From NCBI RefSeq assembly GCF_038096175.1, contig NZ_CP151099.1, positions 746,501 through 810,500 on the forward strand: 64,000 nt of DNA, read 5' to 3'. This DNA comes from Nostoc sp. UHCC 0302 (GTDB taxonomy: Bacteria > Cyanobacteriota > Cyanobacteriia > Cyanobacteriales > Nostocaceae). Both the position numbers and the translations under genes were made by a program. Positions within the stretch are counted from its first letter, which is position 1. Each line of letters begins with the position of its first letter. Shown piece by piece: positions 26,875 through 36,077 of the stretch. Below the pieces are notes generated by a model. It ran no database searches. It was not told where the DNA came from and saw only the letters and a list, made by a program, of their open reading frames with translations.

Positions 26875-27498
26875 ACCCCTTCCTCAAATCCTCATATCTT
26901 TGGGTCTTCATCCAAAAAACATTGCTCTCATTAAAGCTGCTTTCTCAACTCATGAATCAGATTTTAAACTTTGACCCTGCGGTTACCGTCCTTGATCTTA
27001 TTCCTTTGTTAGACTCCCAGAATAAATTCAAATATCTAATACAAACATAGTATATTTGCGGATTTTTGTTTTGAAATGGGAGAAAATCACGAGAATGTCA
27101 AATATATAAAGCTATTAAATTAATTATTAAAACAAGTTGAGAAGTTTTTAGCGTAATTCCTTAGCTCAAAAAAATAATATTTTTAATAAAAGATTACTGT
27201 TATAAATAGTAAGTGAAAGCAAAAAATATAAAATATATTCGTAATTTGATCTTAATGCTAACAATCTTATTTTAAAGTGTTTTGTCAGGGATATAATAAC
27301 AATTAAGTTGACTAGAAAGTGTTAACTGAAAGTATTGTACTATCCAAAGATTTTTGGCGGTACGTGATGTCGAGAAATTTTTAAACTTCTTTAAAAATAC
27401 TATTTTGCAATCGGACAATTGTAGTTATGAATCTCCGAATGAGGCTCATAACTTAGTTGATATTCAATTGCTTATTGAGTGTGTGGAGTACTAATATT
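26875..27498. other. AT-rich intergenic region
   Basis: About 620 bp, strongly AT-rich between 27030 and 27480, upstream of the FHA-GGDEF-EAL gene and downstream of the TpsB gene. I see no gene, RNA or clear repeat. Confidence 0.5.
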
Positions 27499-29283
27499 TC
27501 AAAAAGGATTGTACTGTAAAGAAAAATACAACCCATTTTCTTGCCAAGTTCTTCCTGTCGAGTCTACAGATATTAAAGGAATGCCCCAGTCAAGACGAGC
27601 AGTGAAGCGATCGCCCTGTGTCCAACGCAACCCCAGACCAACAGAAGCTAAGGTATTAGGGTCGAGATTATTTGCACCGGAACTATTCCAAACAACACCA
27701 AAATCAGCAAATGGGACAACCTGTAACCTACTATCTATCTGAGGTAAACGGAGTATCGGTATTTGCACTTCTCCTGAAACAAAAGTACCATTATCAGCTA
27801 GTAAGAAATCTTGACGGTAGCCGCGAACGCTTTCTTGACCGCCTAAACCAAACTGCTCTAAAGGCACAAGCGATGTGAATGCCAGTTGGGTATTTAAACG
27901 AAGTAACAGTAAGGTTTCAGGAGCCAAAAGGCGCACCCACTGCGCTTGTCCTTGCCAAGAGAAAAAACGGCTATCGGGAGCGGTTGCGTTGATTGTGGCA
28001 TCAAACGCACCGATACCTAAATTGAATTGAGAACGCAACGCGATGACTTCGCGACTATTACGAGAAGTCCATTCTTGAAAAAATCGCAACGCAGATACCC
28101 TGGTACGTCCCTCTTCATCGGCTCCCAAGGAGGGGAAAGGTATTCGCTCGCCACTAATATAAGAAGCTTCACTTTCTCGTCGGGAGGCTGTTAAACCAAG
28201 AACAAATTCTTGTGTGGGAGTTTGAAATACTGGCTGGCGGTATGTTAATTCATAGTAACGAGAAGCAGATTCGATATCTAGGATGTTGAAAGGACGTTCA
28301 ATCACATCACTTGATGTCGTGCCATAGTTGAAGGTAAGCGTGCCGTTTCTAGCATTGAGAGGTAATGAGTAGCTAGCATCTATGGAGTTGCTACCATCGG
28401 TGTTAGTGTATGCTAAACCCAAACCATCCCCTAGCCCCAGTAAGTTGGCTTCATTGACTTGGACTCGGCGTCGGAAACTGCCAACACTGGGCGATCGCCC
28501 ATTATCAAGACCTATTTGAGCGGTGAAGGTTTGTGCTTCCTTAATCTCGACTTGCAGCACACTTGTACCAAGACGCGGCCCTGCTGAAAGTTCAGCAGAG
28601 AGGTTTTGAATCAAAGGATTGAGTTGCAAAAGTTGCAGTGCCTCTAACAGACGCTGCCGGTTCAGCGGTGGTGATGTGGCTATTGCTAGGCGACTGCGTA
28701 CATAATTGGAGTTTAACCGCCGAGTACCCGTTACCTGAATTTCTTCTAATTTACCTTCGACTACCTGAATTTTGATGACACCGGACTTAATTGTTTGCGG
28801 GGGAATATAAGCACCAGAAGTTATGTAACCATTTTTGACGTATAGTTCGGTAATTTTAGACCGAGCCTGAAATATTTCAGTTAGTGAGATAGGTCGATTT
28901 GTGAATTCAGCGGTGGCTTTGGCTAACTCTTCGGCACTAAAAACTGTGCTACCAACAACTTCAAACTTTTGAACAGTAATAGTTTGAGGAACTTTGCTAG
29001 GGAGAGATTCCTCTGGGGTGGGAGTTGGCGTAGAGGGGGGAAACAGTTCTGCTGGTGGAGGGAGTGGCTCTGGCAGTTGCGGTGAGGGGAGTGGGGAAGG
29101 CGCAGGTGGTTGGATATCCTGGGGGGGTGGGAGTTGTGGTGATGGGTTGGAATTGTTATTTGGTAGTTGTGTAGTATCAACAACCTGTGCGTTGATTGGT
29201 TTGTCTATCATGCCGCTAAGCAACACAAATATACTCAGCTGCAACCATGATATTGCTAGCTTTTTAGGGTATTTATCGATCAT
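27499..29283 (-). CDS. ShlB/FhaC-type outer-membrane transporter (TpsB, two-partner secretion)
   Basis: An outer-membrane beta-barrel that exports a large TpsA passenger. A signal peptide (KLAISWLQLSIFVLLSGM...INAQ) is followed by a Pro/Ser-rich linker, a POTRA region (ITVQKFEVVGSTVFSAEELA; VIKIQVVEGKLEEIQVTGTR) and a barrel. The barrel contains the family motif GGQESVRGYRQD and ends in NPF with a terminal phenylalanine, as outer-membrane proteins do. The start at 29283 places a Lys-containing n-region in front of the hydrophobic core; the frame is open to 29316. No haemagglutinin-like TpsA gene lies beside it in this window, so the partner is elsewhere. A role in adhesion or haem/iron supply is possible but unproven. 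Confidence 0.92.
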   Translation of the reverse strand: MIDKYPKKLAISWLQLSIFVLLSGMIDKPINAQVVDTTQLPNNNSNPSPQLPPPQDIQPPAPSPLPSPQLPEPLPPPAELFPPSTPTPTPEESLPSKVPQTITVQKFEVVGSTVFSAEELAKATAEFTNRPISLTEIFQARSKITELYVKNGYITSGAYIPPQTIKSGVIKIQVVEGKLEEIQVTGTRRLNSNYVRSRLAIATSPPLNRQRLLEALQLLQLNPLIQNLSAELSAGPRLGTSVLQVEIKEAQTFTAQIGLDNGRSPSVGSFRRRVQVNEANLLGLGDGLGLAYTNTDGSNSIDASYSLPLNARNGTLTFNYGTTSSDVIERPFNILDIESASRYYELTYRQPVFQTPTQEFVLGLTASRRESEASYISGERIPFPSLGADEEGRTRVSALRFFQEWTSRNSREVIALRSQFNLGIGAFDATINATAPDSRFFSWQGQAQWVRLLAPETLLLLRLNTQLAFTSLVPLEQFGLGGQESVRGYRQDFLLADNGTFVSGEVQIPILRLPQIDSRLQVVPFADFGVVWNSSGANNLDPNTLASVGLGLRWTQGDRFTARLDWGIPLISVDSTGRTWQENGLYFSLQYNPF

Positions 29284-29443
29284 GATATTGAGCATTGAGC
29301 AATGTGTTGCCAACAACTATATGTACGAGAAATAACTCAGTAGTAAAATTACTTCGCTATTATCAGTTAATAACTTATGACTTATGCAGCCATAACGGAA
29401 AAATAAACCATGTTGTCTCTACAGCACTTCTCTTAAATGAGAC

Positions 29444-29508
29444 CAAGGCGTAGCTTGCTTCCCCGCAGGGATACGGGCATCTTACGGCAGGCGTTCCCGC
29501 AAGGTAAG
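29444..29508. repeat. Nostoc interspersed repeat copy
   Basis: A GC-rich block with the modules CCAAGGCGTAGCTTGCTTCC and GGCAGGCGTTCCCGCAAGG sits in AT-rich intergenic DNA. It resembles the modules in the arm at 13998-14144 and in the coding insertion at 16550-16767. Confidence 0.65.
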
Positions 29509-30064
29509 AAAGAGGGTTGAGAATTTTGCGTAAGTCCTACAAATACCTCTAAACTTGTACTTTGTAGATATGAAAAACTTTTTTGACCATTCAGTGTTTA
29601 TACCATAAACTTGTATTTTTTTATCGGTAAACTCCTGTAAATCTAGCTAAGTTTGTGGGCGATCGCTTAAAAGGTTGAATCTTTGGTAAATATCTGAAAT
29701 TGGTTTGATAAAAGAGCCATTTTCAATAATTTTTTTGAATTCGTTGCGGTTAGCCATTGTTAAAATCTGATACTTACCCAGCAATTGATTTAAGTATTTA
29801 ACTAGTCAACTTAATGCAGCAAGTCACTGATTTACTGGTTTATGAGCAGGACAAATCCAAGCAAATTTTTAACTTTACTTAAACTCTTTAGTGTTTTAAA
29901 TCACCATTGAGCTTGAGAACAACTAACTTTGCTATCAACCTATGAGAATTTAGGTTTTTGGTGTATCAAAATAACAATACCAAATAGTGAAAGTTATGCA
30001 ACATTTTTATATGCGACTTGCTGTATGTTGCATATCTTACTTATGCAACGGAGTAAACCACATT

Positions 30065-30092
30065 GTACAAGCGCATATATATGCGCTTGTAC
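30065..30092. repeat. Perfect 28-bp palindrome
   Basis: The half-site GTACAAGCGCATAT is followed directly by its exact reverse complement, with no spacer. It could be a dimeric regulator site or extrude as a cruciform. It is 780 bp upstream of the TpsB start and just before another long hairpin. Confidence 0.85.
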
Positions 30093-30124
30093 CCGGATTG
30101 TGGATTCATAGAAATAAAAACTGC

Positions 30125-30172
30125 TTTAACCTTGCAAGAGACGTGATTAATCCCGTCTCTTGCAAGGTTAAA
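30125..30172. repeat. Perfect 19-bp stem-loop
   Basis: TTTAACCTTGCAAGAGACG pairs exactly with 30154-30172 across a 10-nt loop. An A-rich rather than T-rich tail follows, so on the plus strand it is not a classical terminator. On the minus strand it lies 60 bp past the end of the DUF1400 hydrolase gene and could stabilise or terminate that transcript. The GAGACGTGATTAATC core resembles the GAGACGCGATT repeat family elsewhere in the window. Confidence 0.8.
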
Positions 30173-30232
30173 TAAAAATCATTACGTGCAGCAATGCAAC
30201 GCCAATATCCAATATCCAAAATCCGAAGCTGA

Positions 30233-31948
30233 CTATGGTGTTGGGGACTTTTTTTTTAGGGGTTTACCTCCTTTGAGATGGAGTAGTTTAGCTAATTCAG
30301 TTGTATTGATGGATTGGACGAGACTCAAACCAAGAGACTTACTAGAAATGCTTTGAGCGTAGGTAGCATTGAGGTAGGAGATGTACTGTGGCTTTCCTGC
30401 AACATAAGTTTGGAAGAAAGGCAAACTCAAAACATTCATGTAAAGCTGTGCTTGAGAAGCATCACCAATCATATCAGCAGTTAATGCAACTTGCTGATTT
30501 GCCGGATTGCCATTGCCAATGGTGGAAAAATGAGTGCCACCTAGAAGCATTACGAGATACTTTTGGGGAGTAGCGAACCAGGAGAAAGGTAGAATTTGTT
30601 CGTATAAAGCTGGTGCTACGGTGTCGTCACTACAGCCAACGATCATCACAGGAATTTTAATTTGGCTTAAGCCAGCTTTGCCGAAAATAGAGCTAGTAAT
30701 TGGATTAACTGCGATCGCAGCTTTAACTCTGCTATCCCGCAAATTATACTCCTTGCCGGACTTGCTAATCCTCAATGCCAAAGCGCGGCACTGGAGCAGT
30801 AAAGACATATTCCAGGTATCTTGAAGTGCCTCTGGTTGGCAGTCTTGCTCTAGCTGCTGAAAGTTTATTTTAGCGCCTGCCAAAGCTAAGGCTGTGTAGC
30901 CACCAAGAGATTGACCAAAGACTCCAACTTGTTGGAGATTTAATCGGCCTTGAAATCGTGAATCAGACTGGTTAACCTTTTCCAGTTCATTCAATATATA
31001 TTTCACATCTAAAGGTCGGTCTTTAAATTCGTCAGCTTCTGCGACTTCATTGGCGCGTCCACTTAGCAGCGAACGTAATTGTTTGGTGTCACTACCCGGA
31101 TGATTGGGAACAACAACAGCAAATCCGTAGGTAGCTAGGTGTTCAGCTAAATATTGAAAGTTGCTGCTATCTAAACCCAAACCATGAGAAATAACAATTA
31201 CGGGTGCAGAATTCTTGATCTTGGGAATATAAATATCAGTTAATAACAGCCGATTGCGCCTGATATCGAAAAACTTTTGCGTGTATTTTTGCGATTTAAA
31301 CTTTCCCTTAAATCGTAAATCTGGTAACTGCGATAAATTTGGTTGTTGAATCTTTTCAGCTTCTATGTTTGACTTTTGAGTAACTGCTGCGATCGCTTGG
31401 TTAGTTTCAGCGACAAGTTTCTCTAGTTCCGTAGCTATTCCCAGGCTTTGTACTAAATCAAGGTGAATACTGGCAGTGGGATATTTACGTAATAGATTCA
31501 AAAGCGTCAAGCCTCCTGATTCGCCAGAGGCTTGAATTAGCGCCGAACGTAAAGCATTAAATCTTGGTTCTGGTTGACGAGATTTGGTTTTAATTGCTTG
31601 CGCCAACCGACGCAGTAATAATTCTCCTTGGGGTGTATAGAGAAATTGTGAAACCACTACTGGACTAACTTTCACACGACTGAGTAAAATCCGCCGCAAT
31701 TCTTGAAACTGTGGTAGTGGCAAGTACTGCTGATACGCTGTCAATTCGTCGTCAATTAAACCTGTTTTGGCGTAGTTTTCTAATGTGTTGACTGAAATGG
31801 AAATCTCTAAGGCTGAATAAGATGCATAAATCCGTTCTGCTGCCATCACAGAACTACTCATCCCAAATGTTGGCAGCAACATTGAAAGAGCCAGCAATAA
31901 GGAATTTTTTCTCAGGGTGCTGGCCCAATTACCAAACAAACTATTCAT
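30233..31948 (-). CDS. DUF1400 alpha/beta hydrolase
   Basis: A 571-residue secreted hydrolase. A signal-peptide-like segment (LLLALSMLLPTFGMSSSVMAAE) is followed by a cyanobacterial DUF1400 domain at about 38-140, then an alpha/beta hydrolase at about 235-540. The hydrolase has the oxyanion motif VISHGLG, the nucleophile elbow GQSLGG, an acid in IVGCSDDTVAP and the histidine in GGTHFS. This two-domain arrangement resembles platelet-activating-factor acetylhydrolase-like lipases of cyanobacteria. It probably acts on a lipid or polyester outside the cytoplasm. It is monocistronic on the minus strand. Confidence 0.9.
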   Translation of the reverse strand: MNSLFGNWASTLRKNSLLLALSMLLPTFGMSSSVMAAERIYASYSALEISISVNTLENYAKTGLIDDELTAYQQYLPLPQFQELRRILLSRVKVSPVVVSQFLYTPQGELLLRRLAQAIKTKSRQPEPRFNALRSALIQASGESGGLTLLNLLRKYPTASIHLDLVQSLGIATELEKLVAETNQAIAAVTQKSNIEAEKIQQPNLSQLPDLRFKGKFKSQKYTQKFFDIRRNRLLLTDIYIPKIKNSAPVIVISHGLGLDSSNFQYLAEHLATYGFAVVVPNHPGSDTKQLRSLLSGRANEVAEADEFKDRPLDVKYILNELEKVNQSDSRFQGRLNLQQVGVFGQSLGGYTALALAGAKINFQQLEQDCQPEALQDTWNMSLLLQCRALALRISKSGKEYNLRDSRVKAAIAVNPITSSIFGKAGLSQIKIPVMIVGCSDDTVAPALYEQILPFSWFATPQKYLVMLLGGTHFSTIGNGNPANQQVALTADMIGDASQAQLYMNVLSLPFFQTYVAGKPQYISYLNATYAQSISSKSLGLSLVQSINTTELAKLLHLKGGKPLKKKSPTP

Positions 31949-32282
31949 CGCTCAACTATTTCTGTAATGTTGTTTTGCGAGGCGTCGCTTTTGGTAGTTA
32001 TTTGAACACCCTGGTAAGTTTACTTAATATGATTTGCCTCATTCTTATGAATTTTAATTTGAGGTTTTTTCCTCTTCGCTACAAGGTCAAAATTTAGTTC
32101 CACTAGGGTCACACATATCAGTAAATTAACCGTCTGGGAACAGATTGACTCAATAGCTTTTATTCACGTTGAAATCATAACAAATAAAAAAATACCCTGC
32201 CTCAGTATTTATAATGTAGCTTTGCATTCAGGATGGATTTGTTGGCAAAAAAAAGCAGTAGAATTTCTGAAAAATCTTCCGG
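31949..32282. other. Intergenic spacer without recognised features
   Basis: 334 bp between the hydrolase start and the EamA gene end. No gene, strong hairpin or repeat is evident; it should contain the hydrolase promoter. Confidence 0.5.
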
Positions 32283-33206
32283 TTAATCATTTTTTCCCAA
32301 AGCGATCGCCACTGAACCTACTACAACTAAAACTGCTCCTAATATTCCTATTAATGTCAATCGTTCCGGAGGAATTAAATCAGGTGTAACCAGTGATACA
32401 AAACTAATTGATATTAAAGTCACAATGGGAGCTAAGGCTATTACTGCACTTACCCGCGAAGCTTCCCAATGTTCTAATGATTCGGCAAAAGCACCGTAAG
32501 CAATTAGAGTATTCAAGCCACAAAAAAGCAACATACCTAAATGCAAATTATCAAGTATAAAAATTGATTCTAAGTTTGCAAGAGGAGTGAATAATAAAGC
32601 ACATCCTCCGTAAATAATCAGCATGATGCTAGCAGAAGATAAAGATTGCAATAACTGCTTTTGTGCCAAAGCATAAATGGCCCATACTGTCGCTGCTAGT
32701 ACAATCAAAAGACTACCCAAAAGATATGTGCTACGCGCTGTAATTAAATTTGTAAGTTGTTCGCGAAAAAATAAAAGGTAACCGCAAGTCAGTACACTTA
32801 CGCCAATCCATTGATACAGCCGATAGCGTTCTTTAAAAATTACTAAACCTCCGAACCCTAATAAAAGGGTGGATAGCTGAATGAGAACTTCAGCGTTAGC
32901 AGGCGATGTTAGTGCTAAACCTTGCATAAAAAGGAAGTAGTTACTTGCTAAGAAGATGGTCGCGATCGCTAACAGCTTCCAAGAAGCAGAACGCAATTCT
33001 TCTAGCTTCGGTAATTGACCGCGTATCCCCAAGTACACAGCAAGCAATGCAAATGACATAAAAAAGCGAAACCAAATGACGGTGTAGACATCAAGCGCTT
33101 GCAACGCCACTGTTAAGGCAATAGGTAAAATTCCCCACAAGAAGACCGTTAACAGCGATAACGCTAACCCTAACCGCCAGCGACCAGAACTGTGATGTAG
33201 TGACAT
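32283..33206 (-). CDS. EamA/DMT family membrane exporter
   Basis: A 307-residue integral membrane protein with ten predicted hydrophobic helices in two homologous halves. The first EamA repeat starts at LGLALSLLTVFLWGILPIAL and the second at YLLGSLLIVLAATVWAIYAL. The size and the WG...P motif after helix 1 fit the drug/metabolite transporter superfamily, which exports amino acids, metabolites or drugs. The substrate cannot be inferred. It is divergent from the di-haem cytochrome gene with a 176-bp shared promoter region. Confidence 0.92.
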   Translation of the reverse strand: MSLHHSSGRWRLGLALSLLTVFLWGILPIALTVALQALDVYTVIWFRFFMSFALLAVYLGIRGQLPKLEELRSASWKLLAIATIFLASNYFLFMQGLALTSPANAEVLIQLSTLLLGFGGLVIFKERYRLYQWIGVSVLTCGYLLFFREQLTNLITARSTYLLGSLLIVLAATVWAIYALAQKQLLQSLSSASIMLIIYGGCALLFTPLANLESIFILDNLHLGMLLFCGLNTLIAYGAFAESLEHWEASRVSAVIALAPIVTLISISFVSLVTPDLIPPERLTLIGILGAVLVVVGSVAIALGKND

Positions 33207-33382
33207 TCATATATCGTAGCTAAAGCAGGGCTGGTGATGCTCATCCTACTGAATTTAGCTTTAGTGGTATTGGTATAGCTTTTTTTATTCGCTAAAGAAT
33301 TTACAAATTTTTGTGTCTGTATAAATTACAAATTTTTCTACAGCGGTAGAATCAGTGAGGCGTTTTTTGTCAAGCAAACATC

Positions 33383-35749
33383 ATGGGAATTATACCCATA
33401 GTAAGCCTGGTAATGCTTTCTGCTAGCTTACCAATCTGCTTACTACTGACCTCAAGAGGTCGATTTTTGCTCAAATCGATGGTGGTACGAGTTCAGCAGG
33501 CGCTCCGGCGCTTAGCTCATGAACTTAATTCACCACTTTTTGACCATCAAAAGTTTAGTCATAAAGCAGCTTCTCCGTCCAAATCTTCCGCTGACACAAA
33601 ACGGACAGGATGGAGATTTAACTTCAGCAACAATAACCGACTGGTAGCGAAATTGTCAAGAGCTACAGCAATTGCTGTTGTGGTTGTAGCAGCAGTAATT
33701 GCTGGAAATACAGTATCAGCGCAGGTAAATAGCAGTTTGGTTCCGCTTTCGCAAATAAATGTGCCAAAACCGACGAATTTAGCGGAATTTGTCAAGGATG
33801 AGAAGGCTGCGATCGCATTAGGAAAGTCTCTTTTCTGGGATATGCAGCTTGGCTACGATGGCATTCAGTCATGTGCTAGTTGTCACTTCCATGCCGGAGC
33901 AGACAGCAGATCCAAAAACCAAATCAGCCCAGGTCTGGTAGACACGAATTTCACCACCTTGACCAACGGAGGCGGCCCGAACAACCAACTGACAGCATTG
34001 GATTACCCATTCCATAAGTTAGCAGATCCGAATAACAGCTCATCGACTGTTGTCTTTGACACTAATGACGTTACTGGCTCACAGGGGGTCTTCAAAGCAA
34101 AATACATTGACGTTATTCCTGGTAGTGACAAAGAGAATGTGACATTTGAGAAAGATGATGTCTTCAATGTAAACGGCACAAATGTACGTCGGGTAACACC
34201 TCGCAATTCCCCGTCGGTAATTAACGCAGTCTTTAACTACCGCAACTTCTGGAATGGACTGGCTCAGAACAGCTTCAACGGGGTGAATCCCTTGGGGTTG
34301 AGAGACTCTAATGCTTACGTTTTGAAAGCAACTAAACCAAGGCAGTTGGAAGATGTGCAAGTCAAGCTAAATAATTCCTCTCTGGCTTCACAGGCACTGG
34401 GGCCACCAGCCAATGCTTTCGAGACAGCGGCTGAAAACACCGTTATCATCGCACCATTGAAGGCTGAACTATCCGAAACAGAGGATAAGGTTACCGTGTC
34501 TGATCGCCAAGGTCGCGTAGTTGACACCCAGCCTACCCTAGAGAAACAAAAAAGCCCAGGAAAAAAAGCTCCTATAATCACAAATATCAAGCCGGTGAAA
34601 AGGTTTGGTAGGAAGCTTGGTAAGAAGCTACTTGCGCTACAGCCTCTTGCTAAACAGATTGTGGCTTATGATGACAGTGTGTTAGGGCCTTTGAGTAGAT
34701 CGTCTGCCAAATCTCCTAAAAAAGGTTTGAAGAAGTCCTATGAGGCTTTAATCAAAGATGCCTTTAAGCCGGAGTGGTGGCAATCCAATATCATCGTCAG
34801 AATCAATCAAGATACAGGGGAGCGAACCTTTATCCGCAAGCCAAAGCGCTCCTTGAAGACCAACGAATACACCCTGAGTGAGTACAACTTCTCGCTCTTC
34901 TTTGGACTAGCAATTCAAGCGTATGAGTCAACATTAGTGTCTGCTGATACACCTTTTGACAAGTTCTTAGGTAACCCAACGTTGTACCCCTTGACTGACC
35001 TGCAAAATGATGGATGGGAGCTTTTCAAGGATACGAGGAAGGCAGCGTGCATTGCTTGTCATGGAGGCTCGGAATTGACGTTGGCTTCAGTAAGCAGCGT
35101 AGCTCAAAGAGGACGAATCGCGCGTGCGCCATTCCCTCCAACAGTGAAGCCTCTCGAAGATACTGGCTTCTTCAACATCGGTGTCAGACCTTCCACGGAC
35201 GACCCTGGTTTGGGTGGTAATGACGGTTTGGATGGTAATGGCCAAGGTAATCCGCTCTCGGAGGCACGGCTAGCCCAGCAGGGTAAATTTGAGGCTTTGC
35301 TAGGCGAGAAGCCCCCTACCCTCGACCCAGCGCTGAGTCCTAGTGATCCTGTGATTGCAGACGGAGCTTTCAAAGCACCTGGACTTCGCAATGTTGAACT
35401 TACAGCTCCCTACTTCCACAATGGAGGTCAGGCGACTTTAGAGCAAGTGATTGATTTTTACAGTCGGGGTGGGGACTTTGGCGGTCTCCCGGTGCTGAAC
35501 CTGACATCAAAACAAAAACAAGCGCTGGTTGCTTTCTTGAAAGCACTCACTGATGAGCGAGTCCGCTATGAGAAAGCGCCCTTTGACCATCCACAACTTT
35601 TCGTTCCCAATGGACATCCGGTTGACTCTACCTACGTTGAGGACGACGGTAGTGGCAAAGCTAAAGATAGCTTACTGGAAATCCCTGCTGTTGGGAAAGA
35701 TGGTGGTAAAGGCACTCCAAATTTCTTAGCAACTTCAACTAACTACTAA
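33383..35749 (+). CDS. Large di-haem cytochrome c peroxidase-like (MauG/CcpA family) protein
   Basis: Two CxxCH haem-c motifs are visible: CASCH at residues 164-168 and CIACH at 556-560. Around them lies the CCP/MauG framework (LGKSLFWDMQLGYDG, RNSPSVINAVFNYRNFWNG, FKAPGLRNVELTAPYFHNGG, DFYSRGGD). The N terminus has a membrane helix, and a second hydrophobic stretch at about 95-118 ends in SAQ, suggesting export to the periplasm. At 788 residues it is about twice the family norm; the excess includes a Lys-rich insert at about 330-470 between the haem domains. The family reduces peroxide or carries out oxidative cofactor maturation. A terminator follows at 35909. The electron donor is unknown. 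Confidence 0.9.
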   Translation: MGIIPIVSLVMLSASLPICLLLTSRGRFLLKSMVVRVQQALRRLAHELNSPLFDHQKFSHKAASPSKSSADTKRTGWRFNFSNNNRLVAKLSRATAIAVVVVAAVIAGNTVSAQVNSSLVPLSQINVPKPTNLAEFVKDEKAAIALGKSLFWDMQLGYDGIQSCASCHFHAGADSRSKNQISPGLVDTNFTTLTNGGGPNNQLTALDYPFHKLADPNNSSSTVVFDTNDVTGSQGVFKAKYIDVIPGSDKENVTFEKDDVFNVNGTNVRRVTPRNSPSVINAVFNYRNFWNGLAQNSFNGVNPLGLRDSNAYVLKATKPRQLEDVQVKLNNSSLASQALGPPANAFETAAENTVIIAPLKAELSETEDKVTVSDRQGRVVDTQPTLEKQKSPGKKAPIITNIKPVKRFGRKLGKKLLALQPLAKQIVAYDDSVLGPLSRSSAKSPKKGLKKSYEALIKDAFKPEWWQSNIIVRINQDTGERTFIRKPKRSLKTNEYTLSEYNFSLFFGLAIQAYESTLVSADTPFDKFLGNPTLYPLTDLQNDGWELFKDTRKAACIACHGGSELTLASVSSVAQRGRIARAPFPPTVKPLEDTGFFNIGVRPSTDDPGLGGNDGLDGNGQGNPLSEARLAQQGKFEALLGEKPPTLDPALSPSDPVIADGAFKAPGLRNVELTAPYFHNGGQATLEQVIDFYSRGGDFGGLPVLNLTSKQKQALVAFLKALTDERVRYEKAPFDHPQLFVPNGHPVDSTYVEDDGSGKAKDSLLEIPAVGKDGGKGTPNFLATSTNY

Positions 35750-35790
35750 ATACCAATTCAATTAATGATTGCAACAGAATCCTTGGATGA

Positions 35791-35814
35791 AGACGCGATT
35801 CATCGCGTCTCTAC
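35791..35814. repeat. GAGACGCGAT palindromic repeat
   Basis: AGACGCGAT-TC-ATCGCGTCT followed by CTAC forms a tight hairpin. Related copies with the same GACGCG...CGCGTCTCTAC signature lie at 37373-37410, 48815-48830 and 50519-50543. All are intergenic. Confidence 0.75.
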
Positions 35815-35908
35815 AGATGGTCTATTTGTCACATTCTTTTTTGAAATTGGTATAACTTGATGTGTTCCCTACTCGGTAATTAGTAATGATTTCGGCAAGA
35901 AACTAGGA

Positions 35909-35940
35909 CGACCCCTGTAGGAATGCAGGGGTTGTTTTTT
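35909..35940 (+). terminator. Rho-independent terminator after the cytochrome gene
   Basis: CGACCCCTG pairs with CAGGGGTTG (9 bp with one G:U) around an 8-nt loop and is followed by a run of six T. It lies 160 bp downstream of the di-haem cytochrome stop on the same strand. Confidence 0.85.
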
Positions 35941-36077
35941 GGAGTAGAGACCTTGCATTGCAACATCTCTACAATGTGTGATGTTAGGGACTTCCAGTTG
36001 AAAAAACATCCTATCGTAGGGGCGCAAGGCCTACAAATGTACAAATAATTTTGGATAATTTATTTTTTGGAAGTCCC

